From Candidatus Hydrogenedentota bacterium (GTDB lineage: Bacteria; Hydrogenedentota; Hydrogenedentia; Hydrogenedentiales; CAITNO01): a stretch of DNA of 16,678 bases. How positions within the stretch are numbered: the first letter of the stretch is position 1; every line of letters starts with the position of its first letter. Shown here piece after piece: positions 1 to 8,038 of the stretch. Location of the stretch: NCBI GenBank assembly GCA_903922535.1, contig CAIXUF010000084.1, positions 1 through 16,678 on the forward strand, in the 5' to 3' direction. A model generated the notes under the pieces. That model saw only the letters and a list, made by a program, of their open reading frames with translations, was not told the DNA's origin and searched no databases. Both the position numbers and the translations under genes were made by a program.

Positions 1-2181
1 GCGTCGCTCAACGACGTGCCCAGCACCGTCGGCACGCTGCCCATGTTCCTGCGGCAGGCGGGTGTGCGCTACTTCGCCGAGGCCGTCAACGAGGACCGCG
101 GCCCATCCTTCATGCACGCCGAAAAGGAAACCATCCAGTCGCCGTACTGGTGGGAGGGTCTCGACGGGTCGCGCGTGCTGACCATCCACACGCTCACCTA
201 TTTCCAGTCACACCAGATCGGCCTGAACGATGACATGGCCTCCGTCGAGCGGGATCTGCCTGAATTCATGAAGAAATTCGTGCGGCCCGACTACCCCTGC
301 GACGCCATCTTCATCAACGGCGCGTTCGTGGACAACACGCGCATGACGCAGAAGTACGCCGAGGTGGCCGAGGAATGGAACAAGACCTGGGACTTCCCGA
401 AGTTCATCATCGCCCGCCCCGACGAGTACTTTGAATACGTCGAGAAGAACTTCGCCGAGGCGCTGCCAATCTACCGCGGCGACATGGGCAGCTTCTGGGA
501 GGACGGCGCCGCCTCCACCGCCGCCGAAACGGCGAAGTCCCGCTGGGCCAAGGCGCACGTGAACACCGCCGAGAAGTGGCTGGCGCTGGCGCAGGCCCAC
601 GGCGTGAAAAAGGACGCCCCGCTTAAGGCGCTCGACACGGCCTGGGAACAGATCGTGTACTTTGACGAGCACACCTGGGGCGCGGCCAACAGCATTGGCG
701 ACCCCAACGATCCGCAGACCGTCGGGCAGTGGAAACGAAAGGCCGACTACGCGACGCGCTCCATCGACCAAAGCCGCGACATGGAACAATCCGGCATCGC
801 CGCGCTGCGCGCGCTGTCGGCCAAGGGCGACGCGAAAGGCTCCACGCTGCACGTGTCCAATCCGCTGTCTTGGGCGCGTGACATCCTGGTGACCGTTCCG
901 GCAGAGACCAAGGCGACCGCAATCCTTGACGCCTCCACCGGCAAGGTCGTCACCGTGCAGCGCACGGCCGGCGGGGATTTGGCCTTCGTCGCCAAACAGG
1001 TGCCCGCGGTGGGTTACCGCCTCTACACGATTGAAACGGGGGGCAAGGACGTTAAGGGCGCGGATCTGCTGGCCAAGGACGGCGACGACCTCACCTGGAA
1101 GGGCGCAGGCTACCGCTTCCACATCAACGCGAAGACCGGCGCGCTCGACAGCATCACCGAGTTGAAGTCGGGCCGCGAATGGATCGACACCCGCTCCGGA
1201 CTTGGCATGAACCAGTACCTTTACGTTAGCGGCGGCAACGGCACGTCCATGATCCATCCCGGCGCCAAGCCCGCCCCGCCGATGATCCCGGTCACGCATG
1301 AGACCGCCGCCGTCACACTCGCCGAAAACGGCCCGCTGCGCGCCGTGCTGCACATTGCCCACGGCGGCGGCACGGTGGACCCGGTCGACACCGACCTCGT
1401 CATCCACCGTGACGGCACCATCGACTTCGTCAACATCATCCACAAGAAGGAGACGCTGGAGAAAGAGGGCGGCTACTTCGCGTTCCCCTTCGGCCTGAAC
1501 AAGCCCGACGAGACCAACGCCTTCATGGAACTGCCCTACGGTATTGCCACGGTGGACCAGGAGCAGATGCCCGGCGCATGCCGCGAGTGGTACGCCGTCA
1601 ACACCTTCGCCGCCGTCGGCGACAGCGTGCTGTCGGCCACCGTGGCCTCCGTGGACACACCCATGTTCACCGTCGGCGAACTCAACCGCGGCCTGTGGCC
1701 CGCCCGCAACGGCGGCCACCGCAACATCCTCTACGCCTACGTGTTCAACAATTACTGGCACACCAACTACAAGGCCTCGCAGGGCGGCGACATCCGCTGC
1801 GCCTTCTCGGTCCGGCTGACCGCTGCGCCCTTCGACGGCGTTGCCGCCACCCGTTTTGGCTGGGCGCGCACACTCGACCTGACGCCCGACCGCAACTGCG
1901 CCCTGGCCTGCGCCGCCACCGGCGTGGCCGCCGAAGGCTCCTACCTGCGCCTCGACAACGGCCCCGTGCTGCTCGGCGAACTGTTGCCGCAGGAAGGCCG
2001 TATCATGGCCCGGCTCTACAACCCGTCCTATGAAGCCGCATCGACTGCGATCACGCTGCCGGGCGCGCACGCGGGCGCGATGGCCAAGACGGACCTGTAC
2101 GGCGACAACGGCGAGCCGTTGCCGGGCAAAGTGACTGTGCCTGCCCGCGGCATGGTGTCGGTGACGATCCAGACCAAGTGA
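1..2181 (+). CDS. Glycoside hydrolase family 38-type alpha-mannosidase, 3' part
   Basis: The reading frame is open from the first base, so the N-terminus and true start lie outside the window; about 726 residues are visible, ending in TGA at 2179-2181. The fragment begins inside the GH38 catalytic region. It contains the YWW-E-G-L-DGSR segment (visible residues about 49-58), a segment around 160-185 with the FWEDGAAST pattern, and EHTWG at about 223-227, all typical of bacterial GH38-like enzymes. From about residue 280 the protein changes to beta-rich C-terminal domains, as in the family. The expected role is retaining hydrolysis of alpha-mannosides or related glycans; the exact substrate cannot be read. 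The catalytic nucleophile region appears to be upstream of the window or is not clearly recognisable here. The symporter at 3793 was probably its original operon partner. Confidence 0.85.
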   Translation, partial: ASLNDVPSTVGTLPMFLRQAGVRYFAEAVNEDRGPSFMHAEKETIQSPYWWEGLDGSRVLTIHTLTYFQSHQIGLNDDMASVERDLPEFMKKFVRPDYPCDAIFINGAFVDNTRMTQKYAEVAEEWNKTWDFPKFIIARPDEYFEYVEKNFAEALPIYRGDMGSFWEDGAASTAAETAKSRWAKAHVNTAEKWLALAQAHGVKKDAPLKALDTAWEQIVYFDEHTWGAANSIGDPNDPQTVGQWKRKADYATRSIDQSRDMEQSGIAALRALSAKGDAKGSTLHVSNPLSWARDILVTVPAETKATAILDASTGKVVTVQRTAGGDLAFVAKQVPAVGYRLYTIETGGKDVKGADLLAKDGDDLTWKGAGYRFHINAKTGALDSITELKSGREWIDTRSGLGMNQYLYVSGGNGTSMIHPGAKPAPPMIPVTHETAAVTLAENGPLRAVLHIAHGGGTVDPVDTDLVIHRDGTIDFVNIIHKKETLEKEGGYFAFPFGLNKPDETNAFMELPYGIATVDQEQMPGACREWYAVNTFAAVGDSVLSATVASVDTPMFTVGELNRGLWPARNGGHRNILYAYVFNNYWHTNYKASQGGDIRCAFSVRLTAAPFDGVAATRFGWARTLDLTPDRNCALACAATGVAAEGSYLRLDNGPVLLGELLPQEGRIMARLYNPSYEAASTAITLPGAHAGAMAKTDLYGDNGEPLPGKVTVPARGMVSVTIQTK

Positions 2182-2201
2182 CCACGGCGCCGTTCCGGCA
2201 G

Positions 2202-2260
2202 AGGAAGGATAGTTCATGACGGTGCCCCTGAACGGACTTCCAACGGCATTGTGATCGTCC
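2202..2260 (+). pseudogene. Decayed copy of the 5' end of the downstream SSS transporter gene
   Basis: A strong Shine-Dalgarno (AGGAAGG, 2202-2208) precedes ATG at 2216 and a 12-codon frame, MTVPLNGLPTAL, stopping at 2252-2254. The transporter at 3793 starts MTLRLNGIDGTVMV after AAGGAAAG. In the first 20 bases from each ATG, 16 match, and the shared core is CTGAACGG. After a frame change the vestige reads GIVIV where the transporter reads GTVMV. I read it as a relic of a transporter start, not a functional peptide gene. A short leader peptide is the alternative. Confidence 0.5.
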
Positions 2261-2261
2261 G

Positions 2262-2290
2262 TTGAAAAGATTAACACGTTGTGTTAACAT
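2262..2290 (+). promoter_or_regulatory. Promoter of the higB-higA module with embedded palindromic operator
   Basis: TTGAAA (2262-2267), a 17-bp spacer and TAACAT (2285-2290) form a sigma70-like promoter. Between and overlapping them is a perfect inverted repeat TTAACAC-GTT-GTGTTAA (2271-2287). Type II antitoxins of the HigA class usually repress their own promoter through such a palindrome, so this is the likely operator. Transcription would start around 2297, giving a very short leader, so either the leader is nearly absent or the exact -10 differs slightly. Confidence 0.6.
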
Positions 2291-2302
2291 TGTGAGGCGC
2301 GG

Positions 2303-2638
2303 ATGCGCATATTCTTCAAGAACCGAAGACTCCAGAAAGTCTGCTCGAATCGACGGGAGATGGAAAGGGCTTTTGGCAAGGTCATGGCGGCAAGACTGGG
2401 GCAGCGCCTTGCAGAACTTGGTGCCGCAGCGAACCTTTCTGATATGTCGCACCTGCCGCCCGCGAGGTGCCATGAATTGACAGGAGATCGAAAAGGTCAG
2501 TTTTCTCTGGATTTGGAGCATCCGTACCGTTTGTTGTTTATTCCCGCCGATGCGCCCGTGCCGCGAAACGTGCAGGGCGGCATAGACCTGCGGGCGGTGA
2601 CGGAAGTACTCCTTATTGAGGTGACGGACACACACTAA
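2303..2638 (+). CDS. higB: HigB/RelE-like toxin of a type II toxin-antitoxin system
   Basis: This is a small basic protein of 111 residues, the usual size for this HigB/RelE subgroup. Recognisable family features are the N-terminal IFFKNRRLQKVC segment, the helical centre with the RLAELGAA stretch, the LPPARCHELTGDRKGQFSLDL segment in the middle, the YRLLFIPA strand, and a C-terminal strand ending in DTH. Such toxins are ribosome-associated mRNA endonucleases that inhibit translation. ATG at 2303 is preceded by GAGG (2294-2297). The next gene begins 16 bases after the stop, so the order is toxin first, antitoxin second, as in hig loci. Its activity depends on the intact antitoxin that follows. 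Function is inferred from family resemblance. Confidence 0.8.
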   Translation: MRIFFKNRRLQKVCSNRREMERAFGKVMAARLGQRLAELGAAANLSDMSHLPPARCHELTGDRKGQFSLDLEHPYRLLFIPADAPVPRNVQGGIDLRAVTEVLLIEVTDTH

Positions 2639-2654
2639 CGTCCGGGAGAGCAAG

Positions 2655-3737
2655 ATGGAAACGAAGGAACGTTACGGTTACGAGCCGGACTATGCGGTGC
2701 CGCCGGGCGAGACCCTGCAGGAGATCATTGATTCGCTCGGGATGACGCAGCGACAGTTGGCCGCACGCACGGGACTGACGGTCCAGACGGTGGTCCGCAT
2801 CATCAAGGGGGAACAACCCATAACCTACACGACGGCAAACCTGCTGGAACTGGCCACTGGCGTTCCGGCACGGCTTTGGAACAGTCTCGAGGCCCAATAC
2901 CGCGAACATCTTGCCAAACTTGAAGAGCGCGAACGAATGCGGGCGGATCTGGACTGGTTGGACGGGATTCCGGTAAAGGAGCTTCAGGCGCGCAACCTGG
3001 TGGGCAGGCACACGGACAAAGTGTTGGTTTTGCGAGATACGCTGGCTTTTTACGGGGTCGGCAGCGTGGAGGCATGGCAGGAGATTTGGGAGGCGCCGGA
3101 GGTGGCGGCGCGGCGTTCAACATGCTTTGAAACATGCGCTGGGCCCGCCGCCGCATGGATTCGCCAGGGGGAACTCATTGCGCAGAGAATCCCATGCGCG
3201 CCGTACGGCCGGGCCGGCTTCATGGAAGCCCTCAAAAGTATTCGAGAACTGACAGGGGAGAGATCGGCCGTCTTTCGCCCCGAGATGGTCCGGCGCTGCG
3301 CGGCGGCGGGGGTGGCGGTTGTCTTTGTGCCGGAGATGAAGAAGGTGCCTTGGAACGGCGCGACAAAATGGCTGACTTCCGACAAGGCAATGATCTTGCT
3401 GTCGCTGCGGGGAAAAGGTGAGGACAGATTCTGGTTCTCGTTCTTCCACGAGGCGGGGCATGTGGTGCGCCAGCACAGGAAACGAGAACTTTTCATCAAC
3501 GACGGCACGTCTAAGGACGCATGGGAGAGGGAGGCCGATGCGTTTGCCGCGGAATTTCTAGTTCCGGCCGGGCATAACCCGGAAATTCGCGCGCTGCGCA
3601 GTAGGGCCGATGTGTGCAGCCTGGCCGACACCCTCGGGATATCGCCCGGCATTGTCGCGGGGAGATTCCAGTTCCTTACCGGCAAGTGGGGTCAGTTCAA
3701 AGCGCTCATCCGGACTTTCGACTGGAGTTCCACGTAA
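2655..3737 (+). CDS. higA: HigA-like antitoxin: XRE helix-turn-helix fused to an ImmA/IrrE zinc peptidase domain
   Basis: This 360-residue protein has two parts. Residues about 15-75 form an XRE-type helix-turn-helix of the HigA antitoxin class (TLQEIIDSLGMTQRQLAART, then the recognition helix and VPARLW). A charged linker follows. Residues about 210-310 are an ImmA/IrrE (DUF955) domain with the zinc motif HEAGH at 265-269 and a downstream EREADAFAAEFL (291-302) that supplies the third ligand. GGGAGAG (2644-2650) precedes the ATG. The likely roles are neutralising HigB, binding the palindrome at 2271-2287, and possibly cleaving a regulator or itself. HigA proteins are usually near 100 residues, so the peptidase part makes this a long variant. 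The catalytic residues look intact. Whether the peptidase acts on the toxin, the antitoxin or another protein is unknown. Confidence 0.8.
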   Translation: METKERYGYEPDYAVPPGETLQEIIDSLGMTQRQLAARTGLTVQTVVRIIKGEQPITYTTANLLELATGVPARLWNSLEAQYREHLAKLEERERMRADLDWLDGIPVKELQARNLVGRHTDKVLVLRDTLAFYGVGSVEAWQEIWEAPEVAARRSTCFETCAGPAAAWIRQGELIAQRIPCAPYGRAGFMEALKSIRELTGERSAVFRPEMVRRCAAAGVAVVFVPEMKKVPWNGATKWLTSDKAMILLSLRGKGEDRFWFSFFHEAGHVVRQHRKRELFINDGTSKDAWEREADAFAAEFLVPAGHNPEIRALRSRADVCSLADTLGISPGIVAGRFQFLTGKWGQFKALIRTFDWSST

Positions 3738-3792
3738 AAGGGCGCAACCAGTACTCACGAGGCACCTCGCAGCAACAAGGAAAGAATGAGTT

Positions 3793-5604
3793 ATGACATT
3801 GCGTCTGAACGGCATTGACGGGACGGTGATGGTGATCTACCTGGCCATCGTGGTCACACTTGGCCTGATTATGAAGCGCCGGGCTTCGAAGAACATCGGC
3901 AGCTATTTCCTTGGCGAGCGGCAGTTGCCGTGGTGGGCGCTGGCCATGTCGGGCAGTTCGTCCTACTTCGACATCACCGGCACCATGTGGATTGTGGGCC
4001 TCTTCGTGACCATGGGCCTCAAGGGCATGTGGGTGCAGTGGATCTGGGGCTTCATCATCCCCGTGTTCTACATGACCTTCATGGGCAAGTGGATACGCCG
4101 CTCCGGGGTGATGACCGGCGCGGAATGGATGGAGACGCGCTTCGGCTCGGGCCGCGCCGGGGAACTGGCCCGCGCATCCTACACGCTCTACGCCGTGCTC
4201 ACCATCACGGCATTTCTCGCCTACGGCGCCGTGGGCATGGGCAAGTTCGGCGCGGTGTTCCTGCCCTTCAGCGAGCACATGTGCGCCGTGCTGATCCTCG
4301 GCGTCACCGGCGCCTATGTCATCGTCGGCGGCTTCCAGGGTGTCGTGCTGGTCGAGATTTTCCAGACCATCGTGCTGTCCATCGGCGCGATCATGATCGC
4401 CTATCTGGGGTTCATCCACATCGTGCCCGAGGCGCTCAAGGCGGCCGTTGCGCCCGACTGGGGCAGCCTCATGCCGGTCTGGCGCTTCAAATCGCCCGAC
4501 GGCAAGGCCGAGTACGAAATGTTCGGCATGCTGCTGATGGTCTGGGTGTTCAAGGGCATGCTCCTGTCCTTTTCCGGTCCGGAGCAGTTGTACGACTTCC
4601 AGCGCTTCCTTGCCGCCAAGACGCCGAAAGAGGCGTCCAAACTCGGCGCGCTCTGGGGCGCGATTCACACCGTGCGCTGGCCCATGGCCATGGCTCTCGC
4701 CGCCATGGGCATCCTAGGGCTTGCCAAGCAGGGCGACCCGGAAAAGGTGCTGCCCTCGGTCATCCAGGACATGCTCCCCACGGGCATACGCGGCATTGTG
4801 CTCGCCGCGCTTCTGTCCGGGTTCCTCGCCTCCTTCAATTCGACCGTCAACGGCGGTGCGAGCTACATCGTCAAGGACATCTACCACAAGTACCTGAACC
4901 CGCGCGCCACGCAGCGCCAGTTGATCCTGGCCAGCTACGCCTCCTCGGCGCTGCTGGTGCTCATGGGCATTGCCGTCAGTTTTGCCGCCTCGTCCATCAA
5001 CCAGATGTTCACCTGGATCATGGGCACGCTCGGCGCGGGAGTGCTCCTGCCCAACGTGCTGCGCTGGTACTGGTGGCGCGTCAACGGCTGGGCCTACGCC
5101 GCGGGCACGCTGTCCGGCATGGTGCTGTCGCTTATCCAGGCGCTGATGCCCGCCTTCTCCAAGCTGCCGCTCCAGCACACCTTCCCGTCCATTGCCGGGC
5201 AGTTGTCGCAGATTCAGTCGCTGGCGGATTACCTGTCCACAATGCCGCTCTTCGTCACCTTTCCGGCCATTGCCGGGGTGGTGCTGCTCATCACGGTCAC
5301 CGTGGCCCTGCTGACCGAACCGACCGACCGCGAGACGCTGCTGCGCTTCTACCGCGAGGTCCGGCCCGCGGGTTTCTGGAAGCCCATCGCCGACGAAACC
5401 GGCCTTGCCCGCGAGGCCAACCTCACCTTCGGCAACGACATGATGAATGTGGTCATCGGCATTCCCTGGCTCATCGCCATGTGGCTGTGCCCGGTCTACC
5501 TCGTGCTCCACCGCTTCGCCGAATCCGGTGCGGCCTTCGCCGTTGTGGCCGTGCTCAGCGTCGTGCTCTATAAAACCTGGTATCAGCGCCTTACGGAAGA
5601 CTGA
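3793..5604 (+). CDS. Sodium:solute symporter (SSS) family transporter
   Basis: This 603-residue, strongly hydrophobic protein has about 13-15 membrane segments and belongs to the SSS family (SGLT/PutP fold), which uses a sodium gradient to import sugars or other small solutes. Family landmarks are SSYFDITGTMW near residues 55-65, IVGGFQGVVLVEIFQ at about 177-191, and the conserved sodium-site helix region LLSGFLASFNSTVNGGASYI near 340-360, followed by VKDIYHKYL. The start at 3793 is supported by AAGGAAAG at 3777-3784, 8 bases upstream. The adjacent alpha-mannosidase suggests uptake of a mannoside or sugar, but the substrate cannot be deduced. The 5' end is mirrored by a decayed copy at 2202-2260, on the far side of the HigBA module. 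Confidence 0.9.
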   Translation: MTLRLNGIDGTVMVIYLAIVVTLGLIMKRRASKNIGSYFLGERQLPWWALAMSGSSSYFDITGTMWIVGLFVTMGLKGMWVQWIWGFIIPVFYMTFMGKWIRRSGVMTGAEWMETRFGSGRAGELARASYTLYAVLTITAFLAYGAVGMGKFGAVFLPFSEHMCAVLILGVTGAYVIVGGFQGVVLVEIFQTIVLSIGAIMIAYLGFIHIVPEALKAAVAPDWGSLMPVWRFKSPDGKAEYEMFGMLLMVWVFKGMLLSFSGPEQLYDFQRFLAAKTPKEASKLGALWGAIHTVRWPMAMALAAMGILGLAKQGDPEKVLPSVIQDMLPTGIRGIVLAALLSGFLASFNSTVNGGASYIVKDIYHKYLNPRATQRQLILASYASSALLVLMGIAVSFAASSINQMFTWIMGTLGAGVLLPNVLRWYWWRVNGWAYAAGTLSGMVLSLIQALMPAFSKLPLQHTFPSIAGQLSQIQSLADYLSTMPLFVTFPAIAGVVLLITVTVALLTEPTDRETLLRFYREVRPAGFWKPIADETGLAREANLTFGNDMMNVVIGIPWLIAMWLCPVYLVLHRFAESGAAFAVVAVLSVVLYKTWYQRLTED

Positions 5605-5627
5605 ATTTGACGGCCCATACTGGGAAC

Positions 5628-5670
5628 GCCGGCATCCCGCCGGCTAAAACCCAGCCTGCGGGACGCCGGC
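5628..5670. repeat. Palindromic GC-rich repeat / possible terminator after the transporter
   Basis: GCCGGCATCCCGC (5628-5640) and GCGGGACGCCGGC (5658-5670) pair with 12 of 13 positions complementary and the remaining one a G-U wobble, around a 17-base loop. The left arm plus the next bases can also fold alone as GCCGGC(ATCCC)GCCGGC (5628-5644), so two structures compete. It starts 24 bases after the transporter stop. No T-run follows, so factor-independent termination is uncertain. It shares the GGCATCCC-GCC core with the elements at 9934 and 10574. Confidence 0.65.
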
Positions 5671-5735
5671 GCTCGCAGTCGCGCGTTCTCCCAGGCTCAC
5701 CCTGTAATTCCAAAAAGAACTTCCGCTGCGGGCCA

Positions 5736-5744
5736 TGGTATACT
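5736..5744 (+). promoter_or_regulatory. Extended -10 promoter of the LAB_N gene
   Basis: TGG-TATACT (TG at 5736-5737, hexamer 5739-5744) is a strong extended -10 element. No convincing -35 lies 16-18 bases upstream, which is usual for extended -10 promoters. The GTG start of the LAB_N gene lies about 36 bases downstream. Confidence 0.5.
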
Positions 5745-5779
5745 TTGCGCCCTTGGAAAACAGCCCATAGAAAGGTCGT

Positions 5780-6478
5780 GTGGTGGATTCGATTTTTGGC
5801 GCCGACAGCTCGCTCTGGACGGTCCTTTGGCAGATTCTGGGCATCTCGGGCGCGGTCATCTTCTTCGGCCGCTTCTACATCCAGTGGATTGTCTCCGAAC
5901 GCGCGGGCAAAAGCGTGGTGCCCGTCGTGTTCTGGTACATGAGCGGTGCGGGCTCGGTGTCGCTGCTGCTTTACGGCGTCTTCTACCTGCATTCCCCCGT
6001 GGCGGCGCTGAGCTACGGTTTTAACAGTGTTGTCTACGCGCGCAATCTGGTCCATATCTGGAACGAAAAAGGAACGCTGACGCGCCGCGCATCGCTCTTT
6101 TTTCAGGGCGGCGTGGCACTGTTCCTCCTCGTGAGCGTGGCCATGGTCGCCGGGACCTGGCTGAACGAATACCACCACACGCACCACGAAACGCGCGAGG
6201 TCATCGTGCGCACCTGGTTCTGGATTGGCGTGGGGGCCGTCGGCCAGAGCCTGTTCGCAGCCCGGTTTGCCGTGCAATGGGTGGTGACCGAGGTCAAAAA
6301 GCGCAGTGTCATCCCGCCGTCGTTCTGGTATTTGAGCATTGCGGCGTCGCTGCTGCTCATGTCCTCATATTTGCAGCGCCTGGAATGGATTAACGTGCTG
6401 GGAATGGTGGCGACACTGCCGGTCTATGTGCGCAATGTCATGCTGATCCGTTCGGGACGGGAGACGGCGGACGAATAG
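5780..6478 (+). CDS. Membrane protein with two tandem LAB_N (lipid-A-disaccharide synthase N-terminal) domains
   Basis: This 232-residue membrane protein carries two copies of the LAB_N domain (PF07578). Copy 1 spans about residues 12-97 and copy 2 about 145-223. Both show the RF-x-x-QW signature (R31/Q35/W36 and R162/Q166/W167), then S or T-E, a basic residue, S-V-x-P-x-x-FW, and a final Y-x-RN. The linker has a histidine-rich patch (YHHTHH, 131-136). LAB_N proteins are often encoded next to polyprenyl-sugar and ArnT-type glycosyltransferases, and the GT83 gene at 8039 fits that; a role in lipid-linked sugar transport or synthesis is inference. GTG at 5780 and GTG at 5783 are both possible starts; AAAGG at 5771-5775 suits 5783 slightly better. 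This is not the enzyme LpxB, because the glycosyltransferase domain is absent. Confidence 0.85.
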   Translation: MVDSIFGADSSLWTVLWQILGISGAVIFFGRFYIQWIVSERAGKSVVPVVFWYMSGAGSVSLLLYGVFYLHSPVAALSYGFNSVVYARNLVHIWNEKGTLTRRASLFFQGGVALFLLVSVAMVAGTWLNEYHHTHHETREVIVRTWFWIGVGAVGQSLFAARFAVQWVVTEVKKRSVIPPSFWYLSIAASLLLMSSYLQRLEWINVLGMVATLPVYVRNVMLIRSGRETADE

Positions 6479-6811
6479 GTCCGCAGGCCGAAAAACGGTG
6501 ACGGACCCGAATGGCACGGATATAAGGAGCAATAGCAGGAATCCGGATTGACTCACGAAGATCTCTCCTGTTACGGACAAACCCGCTGAATGCGTCATTG
6601 CAGTTTAGAGCGCTGAAGGCGCGGTATTCAATAGCCTGGGCCGTGAGGCCCAGGTAGACGACGCCCCAAGAATTGAGCCCTGAAAGGGCGGCACTTTTCG
6701 GTGGTTTGAAAAGCGTGTCGGTCCCGGTTTTTCGCTGTTTTTCGGTTGGCATGGCCCGCTATATTACAATGATGCATCCGCCGGGGAACCGGTGGCGCAG
6801 GAATCGCAACG
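6479..6811. other. Gene-free intergenic stretch holding a structured dispersed repeat
   Basis: No convincing gene is seen here. The centre (about 6603-6695) is a multi-hairpin repeat, described separately. The right end holds TATATT (6760-6765) and overlapping TACAAT (6765-6770), possible -10 elements for the gene at 6812, but neither has a good -35. Confidence 0.6.
6603..6695 (+). repeat. REP-like element with three consecutive hairpins
   Basis: Three hairpins follow in order. The first is GCGC(TGAAG)GCGC at 6610-6622. The second is CCTGGGCC(GTGA)GGCCCAGG at 6635-6654, a perfect 8-bp stem with a GNRA-type tetraloop. The third is GCCCT(GAA)AGGGC at 6677-6689. The outer two share the pattern AG-C-G/C-CTGAA-GG-GCGG. 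The layout matches dispersed intergenic repeats known from several GC-rich environmental phyla. No transposase lies beside it. Confidence 0.6.
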
Positions 6812-8005
6812 ATGAGAATCTACCTTGCCTTGGCGTGCGCGGCACTTGTGGCGGCGGCCGCCTCCGGCCAGAACCCGCAGTCCGTGCCGGTAAAACCCGG
6901 CGCTCCGGTGCCTGTCAGCCAACCTTCCGGTCCCTTGACGCCGGGAAACGTCCAGGCTCCCGGCACCGCGTCAAGAGCCATCGTCAGCTACTGGGACCTG
7001 GTCCGGGACATGATGTTGCGCATTCAAAACGCCCCGCCGCGCCCCACCCGGTCCACCGGACGCCCCGGTGATCTCCGGCCCGATTATCCCTTTGAGGATT
7101 TCCGCAACCTGCGCGGGTCGGACCTTGTCCGGGCTGCCCATGAGGGTGCCATTGCGGCGCGCCGCCTGAAAGCAGGCAGGCCGGCCGCGGAGGTCGACCG
7201 GCAGGTATGGGAAAACGCCTCGCTGGCGCTCGAGTATTTCCCCCTTCTTGTTCGGGACGATTCGGACGTTCGGGCCATCGCCCGGATAATCGAGAACCGG
7301 GATGAGGATTTGGAATTTCGCCGGTTTGTGCTCGGCAAACTGGCGCCGGACCAGAAGGATCCCTCGCTGCTGTCCATGTTTCTTGACGACGCCTACGCGC
7401 GCAATCTGTCCGAGTTCAGCAAGGCGCTGAACGCGGCCAGCGGCCATCCCATGGAGAATCCGTCCTTCCAGGCGGAATGCATGCGGGTGAACCACGCCCG
7501 GCTCATGAAACGCTATGGCGATCTGTTCGCGGCGGATGCAAAGGTTGCCGCGCTTGCCAGGGAGACGGGGCAGCCCGTGGCGCCGGCATCCCTGATCGGG
7601 GAAAAGCCGCCGGAGATTGAAAAGGCCACCAGGGAGAAACTGGCCGGGGTGGGCAGTGCCATTGCCGACTTTGGGGCGGTAATCGCCGTGCATATCGACG
7701 CCAACAGCGCCAGCGACCCCGCCGTCAAGGCCGAGACCCGTCGCATTCTTGAGACTATCGCCGCCGAAGTGCTTGTGCCCGACCGCGAACTCATCCTGCG
7801 GTGGCTGGACCCTTCCCGTCCGGTTCCCGCGGCTTCCCCAGCCGGGGAAGGCCTGCCCCCCATGCCCGTCGTGCCTGACACCGGGGACGATGAGGCCCTT
7901 GTGCCGGCCCTGCCGGGCGCTGAATCCGGCCTTCCAATCCAGCCCCAGGTGAGCCAGGGCAATCAGCCTCCGCCCACCCCCGTGCCGTTGCCCTCAGGAC
8001 TCTGA
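6812..8005 (+). CDS. Secreted protein of unknown function with proline-rich C-terminus
   Basis: I do not recognise this 397-residue protein. Residues 1-19 are a signal peptide (MRIY, a hydrophobic run, then ASG before Q20), so it is exported; the early Cys9 is too close to the start for a lipoprotein signal. Residues about 55-300 look largely alpha-helical and charged, with RAIARIIENRDEDLEFRRFV near 160 resembling a HEAT-like or other helical-repeat scaffold. The last 80 residues are rich in Pro, Gly and Ala and are probably disordered. AGGA at 6799-6802 supports the ATG. The stop is 33 bases before the glycosyltransferase start, so the two genes are probably co-transcribed and the protein may act in the periplasm with that enzyme. 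Confidence 0.8.
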   Translation: MRIYLALACAALVAAAASGQNPQSVPVKPGAPVPVSQPSGPLTPGNVQAPGTASRAIVSYWDLVRDMMLRIQNAPPRPTRSTGRPGDLRPDYPFEDFRNLRGSDLVRAAHEGAIAARRLKAGRPAAEVDRQVWENASLALEYFPLLVRDDSDVRAIARIIENRDEDLEFRRFVLGKLAPDQKDPSLLSMFLDDAYARNLSEFSKALNAASGHPMENPSFQAECMRVNHARLMKRYGDLFAADAKVAALARETGQPVAPASLIGEKPPEIEKATREKLAGVGSAIADFGAVIAVHIDANSASDPAVKAETRRILETIAAEVLVPDRELILRWLDPSRPVPAASPAGEGLPPMPVVPDTGDDEALVPALPGAESGLPIQPQVSQGNQPPPTPVPLPSGL

Positions 8006-8038
8006 TCCACCCGCGCCCGCGCCCACAAGGAGTGCCCC

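Noticed and set aside
208..2277. Long minus-strand reading frame opposite the mannosidase
   Set aside because: It is a shadow of the GC-rich mannosidase codons. Its product is low-complexity, rich in Gly, Val, Arg and His, with no family likeness.
3930..5573. Long plus-strand frame inside the symporter gene
   Set aside because: It overlaps the clear SSS frame completely and its Arg/His/Gly-rich product is typical of an out-of-frame translation.
6603..6695. CRISPR array
   Set aside because: The hairpin units differ in sequence and spacing, with no regular identical repeats and no cas genes.
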